Program-made: the position numbers and the translations under genes | Notes under the pieces: model-generated | The model's database searches: none | Told to the model about the DNA's origin: nothing | Seen by the model: only the letters and a program-made list of their open reading frames with translations | Shown here: piece by piece, positions 1 to 9,292 of the stretch | Numbering within the stretch: position 1 is the stretch's first letter | How the letters are laid out: each line of letters starts with the position of its first letter | Origin: Jejubacter calystegiae | GTDB lineage: Bacteria; Pseudomonadota; Gammaproteobacteria; Enterobacterales; Enterobacteriaceae | Length of the DNA: 64,000 nucleotides | Direction of reading: 5' to 3' | NCBI RefSeq assembly: GCF_005671395.1 | Contig: NZ_CP040428.1 | Location: 2,852,001 to 2,916,000, forward strand

Positions 1-1
1 G

Positions 2-520
2 GTCGAGGCGGCGCTGGCGCGTATCCATCGCATTAACAGCAAGGCGGAGATTCTCCACATTACCAACGGCGAATGTCCGGCGGAGCTGTGGCTGGATATC
101 GGCGCTTTTGAACTGAGCGATGCAAATCTGGTCAGCGAAGGGTTTCACATTATTCGCGCCGGTGCCGAACAGCCTCAGCGCTTTATGCCGTTCCGTCAGG
201 CGCCTCAGGGGCAGCGCTCCTGGGATGACGCTATTCAGGCCCATGTGTTCGAAGCCGGAAGGCTGGATCTGAAAAAGATTGGCGCCTTTATGGAGCAGTG
301 CATCGAAACGTACGGCAACGATATGCTGCGTTATAAAGGGGTGCTGGCTATCGCGGATAATTCGCAGCGCCTGGTGGTGCAGGGGGTTCACAAGGTGGTG
401 GGCTTCGACTATGGCGCAGAGTGGGAATCGCCAGACGGCGCCTTTTCCCGGTTGGTGATTATCGGCCGCTATCTGCCGGTTGATGAACTGCGCGCCGGGT
501 TTGCGGCGACAGCGGCGTAA
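2..520 (+). CDS. CobW-family GTPase / metal chaperone, C-terminal part (5' end outside window)
   Basis: The reading frame is already open at the left edge and stops at 518-520, so only about 172 C-terminal residues are seen. They match the CobW C-terminal domain: an R-Y-K-G core motif ('MLRYKGVLAI') followed by a 'LVVQGVHKVV' strand and a final 'SRLVIIGRYLPVDELRAGF' strand-helix, the layout of E. coli YjiA/YeiR-type zinc-related GTPases. The Walker A and CXCC metal motif would lie upstream and cannot be checked. Family members deliver or insert metals, usually zinc. It runs toward mtnK and shares no operon with it. An internal ATG at 185 is not the start. Which paralogue it is remains open. 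Confidence 0.75.
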   Translation, partial: VEAALARIHRINSKAEILHITNGECPAELWLDIGAFELSDANLVSEGFHIIRAGAEQPQRFMPFRQAPQGQRSWDDAIQAHVFEAGRLDLKKIGAFMEQCIETYGNDMLRYKGVLAIADNSQRLVVQGVHKVVGFDYGAEWESPDGAFSRLVIIGRYLPVDELRAGFAATAA

Positions 521-561
521 TAATAATGCGGTCCCGAAGTCAGTCGGGGCCGCGCTCGTCA

Positions 562-1761
562 TTAACTGTACTGGCGGATTCGGGCAATCAGTTCGTCCAC
601 GTTGTCCAGCCTGTCGGCCAGCACAATCAGCGTCCGTCCCAGCGTTATCGCGTGGCTGATACAGGCCAGTCGCATCCGCTCATCCTGAATCTCTTCCAGA
701 TCCGCCACGTGAGAAAGCCCCACGCTGCGGCGAATAAGTTCGGTACCGCAAAAACCGATGCTGTCGAACCAGACCTTTTGCAGGAAGGCTTCGGCGTAGC
801 CGGGGCTGGCCAGCGTTGCGTCCCGGCTCTTGTCATGGGCCAGAGCCAGAAAGCGCTGGTGGAAGCCGAGCCATAGCGCGCGCAGGTCCAGGAGTCGCTG
901 CTCGCGAACGTCCGCCGCTTCACGGATGCCCAACAGCCCCGGCGCACCGCAGTAGTTCAGCAGCAGGTTGCCCATGGCGGTACCCAAATCAAAGCCTATG
1001 GGGCCGAAATAACCGAATTCGGCATCGATGGCTTTCAGGCTGCCGTCGGCCACAAACAGCGAACCGCTGTGAATATCGCCGTGGAGCAGGGCCTCTGCGT
1101 GGGTCAGAAAGCGATGCTTAAGGCCCGCGACGGCCACTTTCAGCGCCCGGTCTTCACGCAGTTGTACTACCTCTGATTCCAGCTGTTCAGGGTAGTTATT
1201 GCGCGGATGTTCCTGATAGGGATCGTTAAAGAACAGATCCTCGGTGATCTCACACATCGCCGGATTGATAAAATTGGCCACCTGGCGCTTTTTATCGTGG
1301 GGCGGCAGCCAGAAATCGCTGGTGTGAAACAGGGTTTGCGCCAGATATTCCGCCAGTTGATCGATGGCCTGAGGGTAGTGACGGCCCTGAATCAGTTCAC
1401 CACGCCAGATTTGGTGGTCAGAGAGATCTTCCATCACGATGGTGGCAAGTTCAGGATCGTGGTACAGCACTTTCACGGTGTGCCGGGGAGCGTGGCGATA
1501 GTGTTCAATTAGGGTCTGGGCTTCAAGCCGCGCCCGATCTGGCGTCAGCGGCCAGGATTCTCCCACGCAGCGCACCCAGGGCAGAGCCTGTTTCACAATA
1601 ACGCGGCTGATGCCATCACTGTCGAGGATTTTAAATACCAGATTGAGGTTACCGTCGCCGACTTCGCTGGCAGAAACCAGGACCGAAGGATCCGCCAGTC
1701 CAGCGTGCTCCCGGGCATAAGCCAGCGCATCTGTGGGGGTAAAGGTGTGATAGTGCGACAT
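562..1761 (-). CDS. mtnK: 5-methylthioribose kinase
   Basis: MtnK phosphorylates 5-methylthioribose with ATP, the first committed step of methionine salvage after nucleosidase action. Visible motifs are the nucleotide loop '[10 protein letters not shown]' near residue 38, the catalytic '[10 protein letters not shown]' near 230 and the metal-binding 'IDAEFGYFG' near 250, the aminoglycoside-phosphotransferase-like fold. The start chosen is the ATG at 1759-1761 (MSHYHTF), giving 399 aa, the usual length of Klebsiella MtnK; a GAGG lies 11-14 bases upstream. An in-frame ATG five codons earlier (1776) is less likely. The gene is divergent from mtnA, and the shared promoter region holds MetJ-like boxes. 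Confidence 0.95.
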   Translation of the reverse strand: MSHYHTFTPTDALAYAREHAGLADPSVLVSASEVGDGNLNLVFKILDSDGISRVIVKQALPWVRCVGESWPLTPDRARLEAQTLIEHYRHAPRHTVKVLYHDPELATIVMEDLSDHQIWRGELIQGRHYPQAIDQLAEYLAQTLFHTSDFWLPPHDKKRQVANFINPAMCEITEDLFFNDPYQEHPRNNYPEQLESEVVQLREDRALKVAVAGLKHRFLTHAEALLHGDIHSGSLFVADGSLKAIDAEFGYFGPIGFDLGTAMGNLLLNYCGAPGLLGIREAADVREQRLLDLRALWLGFHQRFLALAHDKSRDATLASPGYAEAFLQKVWFDSIGFCGTELIRRSVGLSHVADLEEIQDERMRLACISHAITLGRTLIVLADRLDNVDELIARIRQYS

Positions 1762-1800
1762 GCTTCCAGTCCTCATTCTGTTACCGATACAAAGCCGTTC

Positions 1801-1816
1801 AGACGTCTATACTTCT
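1801..1816. promoter_or_regulatory. MetJ operator (tandem met boxes) between mtnK and mtnA
   Basis: AGACGTCT at 1801-1808 is a perfect 8/8 met box. The adjoining ATACTTCT at 1809-1816 matches 6/8, and the preceding octamer (1793-1800) matches 5/8. MetJ dimers bind adjacent 8-bp boxes cooperatively, so this 100-bp divergent region should be repressed by MetJ-SAM. The site lies 40 bp from the mtnK start and 53 bp from the mtnA start. Assignment rests on consensus match only. Confidence 0.75.
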
Positions 1817-1868
1817 GGATTGCATCCTGCCACAATGTGACACATCAACGCAACACGGATTTAACTTT

Positions 1869-2885
1869 ATGCAGACATTACAGACGACCAGCCTGCGGGT
1901 AGTGGATAACCGGTTATGGATTCTCGATCAGCAGGCGTTACCTGCCCGCAGCGACTGGCTGGCGGTGGACAGCGTCGATGAGCTGGTGGCCTGTATTCAG
2001 GCCCTGAAAGTACGCGGCGCACCGCTGATTGGCCTTTCTGCCAGCCTGCTGCTGGCGCTACTGGCACAGCGTGAGACGCAGCGGGAAGAGCTGGAGAAAG
2101 GGCTGGAAACCCTGCGGGCATCAAGACCCACGGCGGTGAATCTGATGAATAATCTGGATCGCATGCGCCTTGCGCTGGCGGCAGATAACTATCGCGATGC
2201 GCTGATGCGTGAAGCCCTGGCGCTGGTGGACGAAGACCGTCAGCTGTGCGATCGCATCGCCAGCGCGGGCAGCGAACTGGTGACGCCGGGCAGTCGGTTG
2301 CTGACCCACTGCAATACCGGCGGATTAGCCACTGCCGGTGTGGGGACCGCCCTTGGGGTTATCACCCACGCCTGGCGCCAGGGCAAGGTTCAGCAGGTGT
2401 GGGTGGATGAAACCCGGCCGCTGCTGCAGGGCGGGCGTCTGACCGCCTGGGAGCTGGGAGAGTTGGGGGTTCCTTACCGGCTGATTTGCGACTCCATGGC
2501 GGCGAGCCTGATGGCGAAAGGGGAGGTGGATGCGGTCTGGGTCGGCGCCGATCGTATTGCCGCTAACGGTGATGTCGCCAATAAGATTGGCACTTACGGA
2601 CTGGCGGTGCTGGCGCGCTGGCACAAAATCCCTTTCTATGTCGCAGCGCCGCGCACCACGCTCGACCCTGACTGCCCGGACGGCGCCGCCATTCCGGTGG
2701 AACAGCGTGCAGCGGCAGAAGTCACCGGCGTGGCGGGCAGTTTTGGTTCGGTTCGTTGGGCGCCGGAGCAGGCTGCCGTCTACAACCCGGCCTTTGATGT
2801 CACACCGGCGGCGTTGATTAGCGGTTGGGTGCTGGACAGCGGCGTCATTACGCCTCAGGACGTGGCTAACGGCGCGTTGCGCTGA
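1869..2885 (+). CDS. mtnA: S-methyl-5-thioribose-1-phosphate isomerase
   Basis: MtnA converts 5-methylthioribose-1-phosphate to 5-methylthioribulose-1-phosphate, taking the product of MtnK. The 338-aa protein belongs to the eIF2B-alpha-like sugar isomerases and carries the two catalytic signatures: '[14 protein letters not shown]' with Cys148, and '[18 protein letters not shown]' with Asp228. Full length for the family. It stands alone on the plus strand and is convergent with the mtnBCD operon; a perfect 10-bp inverted repeat lies in the convergent gap. Regulation is probably shared with mtnK through the MetJ boxes. Confidence 0.96.
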   Translation: MQTLQTTSLRVVDNRLWILDQQALPARSDWLAVDSVDELVACIQALKVRGAPLIGLSASLLLALLAQRETQREELEKGLETLRASRPTAVNLMNNLDRMRLALAADNYRDALMREALALVDEDRQLCDRIASAGSELVTPGSRLLTHCNTGGLATAGVGTALGVITHAWRQGKVQQVWVDETRPLLQGGRLTAWELGELGVPYRLICDSMAASLMAKGEVDAVWVGADRIAANGDVANKIGTYGLAVLARWHKIPFYVAAPRTTLDPDCPDGAAIPVEQRAAAEVTGVAGSFGSVRWAPEQAAVYNPAFDVTPAALISGWVLDSGVITPQDVANGALR

Positions 2886-2896
2886 GGCGGAGAGCA

Positions 2897-2922
2897 CGCG
2901 ACGTTCAGGGCCGAACGTCGCG
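2897..2922. terminator. Inverted repeat between convergent mtnA and mtnD
   Basis: CGCGACGTTC (2897-2906), loop AGGGCC, GAACGTCGCG (2913-2922) form a perfect 10-bp stem between the mtnA and mtnD stops. The flanks have no long T run on either strand, so it may act as a weak or Rho-assisted bidirectional terminator, or protect 3' ends. Confidence 0.5.
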
Positions 2923-2930
2923 TTAATGGA

Positions 2931-3473
2931 TTATCCCAGGCGCGGAAAGCGATCGGCGATGTCGTTGCCGGTAAATTTCGCTATCCAGCCTTCGGGATTA
3001 TCGAAGATACGAATAGCGGTGAAGTTCGGTTCTGGTCCCATATCAAACCAGTGCGGGGTTCCGGCCGGAACCGAGATCAGATCGCCTTTCTCGCACAGTA
3101 CCTGGTAAATGCGTTGGTCCAGATGCAGGCAGAACAGGCCGCGCCCTTCTACAAAAAAACGCACCTCATCTTCGCCGTGGGTGTGCTCCTGAAGGAACTT
3201 TTCGCGCATTTCCGCTTTTTGAGGATGGTCTGCGCGCATGCTGATGACGTCCCAGCTCTGGTAGCCTTTTTCATCCACCAGCCGGTCAATGGCGTGCTGG
3301 TAAGCCGCAAGGGTGCTTTCCGGCGTCGGGGCATCGCCCAGGTCGCGGTCGGCACGCCAGCGTTCGAAGCGCACGCCCTGCTGCGCGAGCTGTCCGGCGA
3401 TGGCCTGGCCTTCGGTACTGTGCCATTCGGGCGTGGTGGCGTTGTGGCTGGCATAGATAGTCAGTGCGCTCAT
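2931..3473 (-). CDS. mtnD: Acireductone dioxygenase
   Basis: MtnD is a cupin metal enzyme (Fe2+ or Ni2+) that oxidises acireductone. The Fe form gives the 2-keto-4-methylthiobutyrate used for methionine, while the Ni form gives an off-pathway product. The 180-aa sequence shows the metal ligands His97, His99 and Glu103 in '[13 protein letters not shown]' and His141 in '[12 protein letters not shown]', the same set as the Klebsiella enzyme shifted by one. Its ATG overlaps the mtnC stop by four bases (ATGA), showing translational coupling in a mtnB-mtnC-mtnD operon. Confidence 0.96.
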   Translation of the reverse strand: MSALTIYASHNATTPEWHSTEGQAIAGQLAQQGVRFERWRADRDLGDAPTPESTLAAYQHAIDRLVDEKGYQSWDVISMRADHPQKAEMREKFLQEHTHGEDEVRFFVEGRGLFCLHLDQRIYQVLCEKGDLISVPAGTPHWFDMGPEPNFTAIRIFDNPEGWIAKFTGNDIADRFPRLG

Positions 3474-4156
3474 GGCATGTTCTCCGGGGAAATCTGGTCG
3501 AATCGCTGGACCTGTGGGTGACGGCTTAAGGGATCCTGTTCGCCGCGAATAAGCTGGATGGTACGCCAGCCGGCCTCCTGTGCGGCATCCAGCTCCTGGT
3601 GGATATCGGACAGAAACAGAATTTCATCCGGCGCCAGACCAAGCTGTCCGGCGATGGTGCGGTAGGCGTCGGCTTCCCGTTTGGCGCCCACGTGGGTATC
3701 GAACCAGGCGCTGAAGTGTGGGCTGAGATCCCCGGCGCTGCTGTAACCGAACAGTAGCTTCTGGGCCTCTACCGACCCTGAAGAGTAAACCCCCAGAGCG
3801 ATCCCCTGTGCCTGCCAGCGCATAAGCGCCGGCGGAACATCTTCATAAACGTGGCCCTTAAAATCGCCGTTCAGGTAGCCATCGCGCCAGATCATGCCCT
3901 GTAGCGCCTTTAAGACCGTGGATTTGCGATCCTGCGCCATAAAGTCTTCCAGAGTGGCGACAAGCTGGTCGGCGCTGGCTTCGGGCTGATTGATTTCCTG
4001 CCGCAGGTCGTCGAGCAGCGAACGCACCGGCTCCCGGGACTGCTGCTGGCTAACGAACTCCGCCATACGCTGGTGGGCCATAGGAAACAGGACATCGTGG
4101 ACGAAACGAATGTCGCTGGTGGTGCCTTCAATATCGGTCACAATGGCGCGAATCAT
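3470..4156 (-). CDS. mtnC: Acireductone synthase (enolase-phosphatase E1)
   Basis: MtnC is a HAD-superfamily enzyme that enolises and then dephosphorylates 2,3-diketo-5-methylthiopentyl-1-phosphate to acireductone. The 228-aa protein has the HAD motif I '[11 protein letters not shown]' (Asp8 and Glu10), the characteristic DxE form of this subfamily. Motif II is 'GVYSSGS', and the late motif '[14 protein letters not shown]' is also present. Four-base overlaps join it to mtnB upstream and mtnD downstream. Full length, no defects seen. Confidence 0.95.
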   Translation of the reverse strand: MIRAIVTDIEGTTSDIRFVHDVLFPMAHQRMAEFVSQQQSREPVRSLLDDLRQEINQPEASADQLVATLEDFMAQDRKSTVLKALQGMIWRDGYLNGDFKGHVYEDVPPALMRWQAQGIALGVYSSGSVEAQKLLFGYSSAGDLSPHFSAWFDTHVGAKREADAYRTIAGQLGLAPDEILFLSDIHQELDAAQEAGWRTIQLIRGEQDPLSRHPQVQRFDQISPENMP

Positions 4157-4764
4157 ACTCTCTCCAGCAGTCGGCGCTGCATTTCACAGTGGAACAGAAA
4201 CTCCAGCCCTTCCAGGTGGCGGCGGGCTTCGTCGACGTTGCGGCCCCAGCAGGTAAGACCGTGACCGCGCAGCAGAAACCCATAGTGCAGGGGATGCTGT
4301 TCGCCGTAGCGGCCTATCTGCCCGGCCAGGGCGTCGATATCCTGGTCATTGTCGAACACAGGAATCGCCACGCGCTGCTGGTGACTCTGCTGGCCGCGCA
4401 GTGATTTTTGCATTTCATAGCCGGTGAGTTCCAGAACCGGTTCACGGATCACCCGCGACAGCACGGTGGCATTGACGGTATGCACGTGGAGTACCGCGCC
4501 CGCTTCGGGCCACAGTCGATAGAGCAGGGTGTGCAGGCCGGTTTCCGCCGAGGGGCGGCCGCCGCAGGGGGCGCGATTGGTGGCGATTTCCACCCGCAGG
4601 AAGTCGTCGGCGGTCAGGTTGCCTTTGTCCTTACCGGACTGGCTAATCCAGCAGTGGTCGCTGTCTTCACGCAGTGACATATTACCGCCGGTGGCGGGGG
4701 CCCAACCCCGGGCGCCTATCCAGCGGCAGGCATCGACCAGGGCGTTGAGTGGCTGATAAGGCAT
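4153..4764 (-). CDS. mtnB: Methylthioribulose-1-phosphate dehydratase
   Basis: MtnB dehydrates 5-methylthioribulose-1-phosphate to the diketone used by MtnC. The 203-aa protein belongs to the class II aldolase/adducin family, with the zinc-ligand segment '[13 protein letters not shown]' and a C-terminal '[12 protein letters not shown]' containing the third histidine. The early '[12 protein letters not shown]' is typical of the fold. It is the first gene of the mtnBCD operon and is divergent from mtnE. A MetJ-type operator sits 20-36 bases upstream of its ATG. Confidence 0.95.
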   Translation of the reverse strand: MPYQPLNALVDACRWIGARGWAPATGGNMSLREDSDHCWISQSGKDKGNLTADDFLRVEIATNRAPCGGRPSAETGLHTLLYRLWPEAGAVLHVHTVNATVLSRVIREPVLELTGYEMQKSLRGQQSHQQRVAIPVFDNDQDIDALAGQIGRYGEQHPLHYGFLLRGHGLTCWGRNVDEARRHLEGLEFLFHCEMQRRLLERV

Positions 4765-4784
4765 CGTGGACTCCGTCTCTGTCT

Positions 4785-4800
4785 GGACGTCTAAGCGTCT
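4785..4800. promoter_or_regulatory. MetJ operator (tandem met boxes) between mtnB and mtnE
   Basis: GGACGTCT (4785-4792, 7/8 to AGACGTCT) is followed directly by AAGCGTCT (4793-4800, 6/8). It is the second met-box pair in the window and again lies in the shared upstream region of divergent mtn genes, which strengthens both calls. Confidence 0.72.
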
Positions 4801-4887
4801 TGATTGCCAAATATTAACACCGTGCTATAGTGGCAGCAACATACCTGTTACAAACAGGCCCGTCGAATTGAGCGAAAGGGCAGTATA

Positions 4888-6051
4888 ATGAACAGTATTA
4901 CCCCTCTTAAACCCCAGAGTCGCCTGCCGGCGCTGGGCACCACAATTTTTACTCAGATGAGCGCGCTGGCGGCTCAGCATCAGGCCATTAATCTTTCTCA
5001 GGGATTTCCGGATTTTGACGGACCGCGTTTATTACAGGAACGCCTGGCGCACCACGTAGCGCGTGGCGCCAATCAGTATGCTCCTATGACTGGCGTTCCC
5101 GCGCTGCGCGAAGCGATTGCCGATAAGACCCGGGAGCTTTATGGCTGGCAGCCGGATTCCGACGCCGAAGTCACGGTGACCGCGGGCGCTACTGAAGCGC
5201 TATTTGCTTCAATTACCGCGCTGGTGCGCCCCGGAGATGAGGTTATCTGCTTTGATCCCAGTTACGACAGCTACGCGCCAGCAGTCCAGTTAGCCGGAGG
5301 CGTTCTGAAACGTCTGCCGCTGGTTCCGCCGCATTTCCGGGTAGACTGGCAGGCGTTTCGTGAACTGGTATCGGAACGTACCCGGTTGGTGATTATCAAT
5401 ACCCCACATAACCCGACTGCCACGGTCTGGCACGAGGAGGATTTCGCGGCGCTGTGGCAGGCTATCGCGCCTTATGAGATCTATGTGCTGAGCGACGAAG
5501 TCTATGAGCATATCTGCTTCGATCCCCAGGGCCATACCAGCGTGCTGGGACATGCCTCGCTGCGTCAGCGATCTATCGCCGTTTCGTCGTTTGGTAAAAC
5601 CTTCCATATGACCGGCTGGAAGGTGGGTTACTGCGTGGCGCCGGAAGCACTGAGCGCGGAGGTGCGCAAGGTACATCAGTATCTGACCTTTTCGGTGAAT
5701 ACCCCGGCACAGTTTGCCCTGGCCGATATGCTGCGCGCCGAGCCGGAGCACTATCGCGAACTGCCTGATTTCTATCGCCAGCGGCGCGATGCCTTTGTCC
5801 AGGCGCTCGCGCCCGGGCGGCTGGAATTATTACCCTGCGAAGGGACTTACTTCCTGCTGGCGGACTACAGCGCGATTTCAGACAGCGATGACGTGAGCTT
5901 CTGCCGCTGGCTGACGACGGAAGTGGGCGTTGCCGCCATTCCGCTTTCGGTATTCTGTGCCGATCCCTTCCCTCACACCCTGATTCGCCTGTGCTTTGCC
6001 AAAGGGCCGGAAACCCTGAGTGCCGCCGCGGAGCGTCTGGTGAAGCTCTAG
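4888..6051 (+). CDS. mtnE: Methionine aminotransferase (KMTB to methionine)
   Basis: This is a PLP-dependent class I/II aminotransferase of 387 aa, orthologous to E. coli YbdL. It transaminates 2-keto-4-methylthiobutyrate to methionine and so closes the salvage cycle encoded around it. The PLP lysine is Lys237 in 'SSFGKTFHMTGWKVGY'. The family Asn ('IINTPHNPTATVW') and the 'VLSDEVYEH' Asp-Tyr motif precede it, and 'LIRLCFAK' near the end supplies the carboxylate-binding Arg. The symbol mtnE is used because of the pathway context; ybdL is the K-12 name. Confidence 0.93.
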   Translation: MNSITPLKPQSRLPALGTTIFTQMSALAAQHQAINLSQGFPDFDGPRLLQERLAHHVARGANQYAPMTGVPALREAIADKTRELYGWQPDSDAEVTVTAGATEALFASITALVRPGDEVICFDPSYDSYAPAVQLAGGVLKRLPLVPPHFRVDWQAFRELVSERTRLVIINTPHNPTATVWHEEDFAALWQAIAPYEIYVLSDEVYEHICFDPQGHTSVLGHASLRQRSIAVSSFGKTFHMTGWKVGYCVAPEALSAEVRKVHQYLTFSVNTPAQFALADMLRAEPEHYRELPDFYRQRRDAFVQALAPGRLELLPCEGTYFLLADYSAISDSDDVSFCRWLTTEVGVAAIPLSVFCADPFPHTLIRLCFAKGPETLSAAAERLVKL

Positions 6052-6102
6052 CCTGCCCGATAGTGACGCCGTTGACCAAATTGTCAGCGGTTCACAAATT
6101 CG

Positions 6103-6121
6103 AATGAAATGTCATTTCATC
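6103..6121. promoter_or_regulatory. KdgR operator upstream of kdgT
   Basis: The 19-base palindrome AATGAAATGTCATTTCATC agrees at 18 of 19 positions with the KdgR consensus AATRAAAYRNYRTTTYATT. It lies 67 bp upstream of the kdgT start. KdgR is the repressor released by 2-keto-3-deoxygluconate, the substrate of the downstream permease. Confidence 0.82.
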
Positions 6122-6187
6122 TTTTATCGATCGCAGTTTTGTTGTGCTAATGGTTATTGAGTCACCGACCAATAAGTGGGAGCGACA

Positions 6188-7168
6188 ATGAAAATTAAAT
6201 CTGCGATCGAAAGGATCCCTGGCGGCATGATGCTGGTGCCGTTACTGCTTGGCGCGCTGCTTAACACCATGGCGCCGGGAACCGGAGAGTATTTTGGTTC
6301 CTTCACCAAAGGGATGATCGGCGGTACGGTACCGATACTGGCGGTCTGGTTTTTCTGTATTGGCGCTTCCATTGAACTGCGGGCCACCGGCGTGGTGCTG
6401 CGTAAATCCGGAACTCTGGTGATCACCAAGATTGCGACGGCCTGGGGCGTGGCGATGCTCGCCGCCATGGTGATACCGGAGCACGGTATCACCAGCGGTG
6501 TCTTTGCCGGGCTGTCGGTGCTGGCGATTGTTTCAGCGATGGACATGACCAACGGCGGCCTGTATGCCAGCCTGATGAACCAGTACGGCACCAAAGAGGA
6601 GGCTGGCGCTTTCGTGCTGATGTCGCTGGAGTCCGGCCCGCTGATGACCATGGTCATTCTGGGCTCTGCCGGGTTGGCCACCTTTGAGCCTCAGCACTTT
6701 ATCGGCGCGGTACTGCCGTTCCTGGTGGGCTTTGTGCTGGGTAATCTGGATAGCGATCTACGAGAATTCTTTGGTAAAGCTACCACGACGCTGATTCCGT
6801 TTTTCGGCTTTGCGCTGGGGAATACCATCAATCTGGGTGTGATTCTGGATACCGGTCTGCTCGGTGTGTTTCTGGGGGCTGCGGTGATTGTGATTACCGG
6901 AATTCCGCTGATACTGGCGGATCGCTTTATCGGTGGCGGAAACGGTACCGCGGGCATTGCCGCTTCGTCGTCGGCGGGGGCGGCAGTGGCGAACCCGGTG
7001 ATAATCGCCCAGATGAACCCGGCCTTTGCCCCGATGGCCCAGTCCGCCACGGCGCTGGTGGCGACCAGCGTGATTGTCACATCGGTGCTGGTGCCGGTGA
7101 TTACCGCGCTCTATGCGCGCCATATGGGGAGCGGGGCCGTGGCAAAGGGTGGGGTGAAGGTTCATTAA
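6188..7168 (+). CDS. kdgT: 2-keto-3-deoxygluconate permease
   Basis: KdgT imports 2-keto-3-deoxygluconate with protons across the inner membrane, feeding the Entner-Doudoroff end of pectin and hexuronate breakdown. The 326-aa protein (K-12 327) matches throughout, including '[10 protein letters not shown]', '[14 protein letters not shown]', '[18 protein letters not shown]' and '[14 protein letters not shown]', with about ten hydrophobic segments. The start is ATG 6188, preceded by GGGAG; a GTG four codons upstream is in frame but has no better ribosome site. A KdgR operator lies in the promoter, and a bidirectional terminator separates it from araE. Confidence 0.95.
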   Translation: MKIKSAIERIPGGMMLVPLLLGALLNTMAPGTGEYFGSFTKGMIGGTVPILAVWFFCIGASIELRATGVVLRKSGTLVITKIATAWGVAMLAAMVIPEHGITSGVFAGLSVLAIVSAMDMTNGGLYASLMNQYGTKEEAGAFVLMSLESGPLMTMVILGSAGLATFEPQHFIGAVLPFLVGFVLGNLDSDLREFFGKATTTLIPFFGFALGNTINLGVILDTGLLGVFLGAAVIVITGIPLILADRFIGGGNGTAGIAASSSAGAAVANPVIIAQMNPAFAPMAQSATALVATSVIVTSVLVPVITALYARHMGSGAVAKGGVKVH

Positions 7169-7172
7169 CCGA

Positions 7173-7197
7173 AAAAGACGGCATAACGCCGTCTTTT
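7173..7197. terminator. Bidirectional terminator between kdgT and araE
   Basis: AAAAGACGGC - ATAAC - GCCGTCTTTT is a 10-bp stem with A-rich and T-rich flanks, serving both convergent genes. Confidence 0.88.
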
Positions 7198-7217
7198 CCT
7201 GTCGATGCCGGGAAGCG

Positions 7218-8636
7218 TTAGCTCCCTATATCGCGCAGCTTCTTGCCGGACATCAGGTTCTTCTCGATGTGCTCCAGGGTGACGTTTTTGGTCTCCGGAA
7301 TCAGCCAGAAGGTGATGGCGACGAACGCCAGGTTCAGGGCGGTATAGAGCCAGAAAGTACCGGCAGCGCCAATGCTGTCCAGCAGCGTCAGGAAGGTGGC
7401 GCCGATAATCATATTGGAGATCCAGTTGGTGGTGGTGGAGCAGGTGACGCCAAAGTCGCGGCACTTCAGGGGCTGGATTTCGGAACAGAGGATCCAAACC
7501 ACCGGCGCGGCGCTCATGGCATAACCGGCAATGCACATCATGGTCATGCCGACAGAGAGCCAGGATATGCCGGTAGAGAGGTTGCCGTTATCCACCTGCA
7601 TCAGGCAGTAGCCCAGAATCAGAGTGCCGAGCGCCATCACGGTAAAGCCTATTTTCAGGGCCGGCTTACGACCAGATTGATCGACGGTGAAGACGGCAAT
7701 AAAGGTGGCCAGCATAAAGGTCAGCCCCACCACGACGGTGGCGATCATCTGTTCCTGATGGCTACTGAAACCCGCCATTTCGAAAATCTTCGGCGCGTAA
7801 TACATGATGATGTTCATTCCGGTGAACTGCTGCATGGCCTGTAGCAGCATGCCCAGAAACACCGCGCGGCGCACGTTGCGGTTCGATCGGAACAGCGCCC
7901 AGCCTCCCTGTTTTACCTTCAGGCTGTCGCGAATCTCTTCCAGCTCTTCGCGGGCCTTTTCCGAGGTGTCGCGCAGCATTCTGAGTACCCGCTCCGCCTG
8001 GGCATATTGGCCGTTAGCGGCCAGCCAGCGCGGGCTGTTGGGCAGGAAAATCACCATGGCCAGCAGAACCACCGCCGGCAGAGCCAGCACGCCGAGCATG
8101 GCGCGCCAGTTGCCGCTGTAGCTGAGGGCAGTGTCGGACAGGAAGGCGAGCAGGATCCCAAAGGTGACCATCAACTGGTACATACTGATCATCTTGCCGC
8201 GGACGTTTTCCGAGGCCATCTCCGACAGATAGAGCGGGGCGGTATAAGAGGCGATACCTACAGCGATACCGAGAACCACACGGGCTATCAGCAGCACTTC
8301 AAGATTATGGGCGAAAGCCGAGCCCAGAGAGCCGACAATAAACAGAATGGCCCCTGCCAGCAGACTAAGTTTGCGGCCCAGACGGGCGGAGAGCCAGCCG
8401 TTAAACAGAGCCCCGATGGCGGCGCCGAGCATCATGCTGCTGACCACCCACTCCTGCTGATGGCTGTTAAGGGTAAAGTGGTCGGTAATGAAGGGCAGGG
8501 CGCCAGCGATAACGCCGATGTCCAGGCCGAACAACAGACCGGCGACAGCGGCCGAAATAGCAACGAACAGGTTCATTCGCCTGGCGCGCCGCTCCTGAGG
8601 GGTCTCGATCCTGGGGGTATCACTCACATACGACAT
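7218..8636 (-). CDS. araE: Arabinose:proton symporter
   Basis: AraE is a major-facilitator sugar porter with 12 membrane segments that imports L-arabinose. The 472-aa protein has the K-12 AraE length and is nearly identical in stretches such as '[17 protein letters not shown]' and '[20 protein letters not shown]'. Sugar-porter signatures are 'ARLGRK' after TM2, 'PNSPRWL' after TM6 and '[12 protein letters not shown]' at the end. The match to AraE is clearly closer than to GalP. An AraC half-site candidate sits about 90 bp upstream. The araBAD operon is not in the window. Confidence 0.93.
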   Translation of the reverse strand: MSYVSDTPRIETPQERRARRMNLFVAISAAVAGLLFGLDIGVIAGALPFITDHFTLNSHQQEWVVSSMMLGAAIGALFNGWLSARLGRKLSLLAGAILFIVGSLGSAFAHNLEVLLIARVVLGIAVGIASYTAPLYLSEMASENVRGKMISMYQLMVTFGILLAFLSDTALSYSGNWRAMLGVLALPAVVLLAMVIFLPNSPRWLAANGQYAQAERVLRMLRDTSEKAREELEEIRDSLKVKQGGWALFRSNRNVRRAVFLGMLLQAMQQFTGMNIIMYYAPKIFEMAGFSSHQEQMIATVVVGLTFMLATFIAVFTVDQSGRKPALKIGFTVMALGTLILGYCLMQVDNGNLSTGISWLSVGMTMMCIAGYAMSAAPVVWILCSEIQPLKCRDFGVTCSTTTNWISNMIIGATFLTLLDSIGAAGTFWLYTALNLAFVAITFWLIPETKNVTLEHIEKNLMSGKKLRDIGS

Positions 8637-8723
8637 ACTTCATCTCCGGGGGATTAGGAAAATCTGTTACCCGTTACGGTAAGAGATTGCCTGCGTTAGC
8701 CGGGAGGGGGAAAACGGCGTAGA

Positions 8724-8740
8724 GATGGATGATTCTGCTG
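8724..8740 (-). promoter_or_regulatory. Candidate AraC half-site upstream of araE
   Basis: Read on the minus strand, CAGCAGAATCATCCATC keeps the conserved ends of the AraC half-site TAGC-N7-TCCATA (11/17 to araI1). It lies 88-104 bases upstream of the araE ATG. A second, poorer half-match falls about 21 bp further upstream. No convincing -10 was identified. Confidence 0.4.
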
Positions 8741-9050
8741 TCCAATATGATTTTGTGACCCAGGTTTCACTTCTGTATTCGTGTATGCAAAAGGTGATGT
8801 CAGGTATTGTGGGGTATAGCGGCCTGGTATTCATAAAACCTTTTCAATGAGGTGGTTTATTTGATATGGATGATCGAATAACGGGCAGGTGCTGCATGTT
8901 TTGGGGGGAAGGGGGGCTGTCGGGAAAAGTCGTTATTCAGAATCTGGCGAGCATTAAAAGCAGGAAAATGGCTATTTATGTAGGCTAACTGGCTTATATT
9001 GCGCAATTTTTGCGATATAAAATATGAAAGTCCTTATTCGCCGTCCGGTT
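8741..9050. other. Long intergenic DNA between araE and the ahpC control region
   Basis: About 300 bp with no supportable gene. It is AT-richer than its surroundings. A GTGA-N8-TCAC inverted repeat (8755-8770) resembles a CRP site but has the wrong spacing. In E. coli dsbG occupies this side of ahpC; no dsbG remnant was recognised. Confidence 0.5.
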
Positions 9051-9087
9051 ATAGTGCTCTCCTATCAGATCTATAGACAATACCTTA
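9051..9087. promoter_or_regulatory. Distal OxyR-type operator
   Basis: ATAG-N7-CTAT-N7-ATAG-N7-CTTA (tetramers at 9051, 9062, 9073 and 9084) matches the OxyR four-half-site consensus ATAG-N7-CTAT-N7-ATAG-N7-CTAT; three tetramers are perfect and the spacing is exact. It lies about 300 bp upstream of the ahpC ATG and just before a structured region that ends in a terminator. Confidence 0.75.
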
Positions 9088-9100
9088 CGGTTTTCACATT

Positions 9101-9225
9101 GACCCGTAGCTCCGAGCGGTGGTTAAATCCGGAGGCTGTACTCTGTTTCGCGCCGGGTCAGTAATACACCTGTTGTCGAAGATTCAGACAGGACGGGTGC
9201 CAGGGCCACCGCGGGTGGCCCTTTT
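9101..9225 (+). ncRNA. Candidate OxyR-associated small RNA or attenuated ahpC leader
   Basis: Between the two OxyR sites lies a stretch with several complementary segments: GACCCG 9101-9106 with CGGGTC 9154-9159, CTCCG 9110-9114 with CGGAG 9130-9134, and CCTGT 9169-9173 with ACAGG 9188-9192. It ends in a strong intrinsic terminator (9203-9225). No reading frame with a ribosome site was found. This could be a stand-alone RNA activated by peroxide or an attenuated leader of ahpC. The 5' end is unknown and no -10 element is convincing; the structure is deduced by eye and it matches no family I recognise. Confidence 0.45.
9203..9225 (+). terminator. Intrinsic terminator upstream of ahpC
   Basis: GGGCCACC (9203-9210), loop GCG, GGTGGCCC (9214-9221), then TTTT-GC-TTT. 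It is T-rich only on the plus strand, so it terminates plus-strand transcripts that start before the ahpC-proximal promoter. Confidence 0.85.
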
Positions 9226-9292
9226 GCTTTACGCTGGATGGTAAGGCTGCGCGAGCATTCCCTGTTGTTGCCAATGAATTACTGGCTGGCTG

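Noticed and set aside
526-876. Open frame of 116 codons on the plus strand at 526-876 and similar frames opposite mtnK
   Set aside because: They lie antisense to the well-matched mtnK gene, have no ribosome site or family motif, and arise from GC-rich codon bias.
8755-8770. GTGA-N8-TCAC inverted repeat near araE as a CRP site
   Set aside because: Spacer is eight rather than six bases, which CRP does not normally accept.
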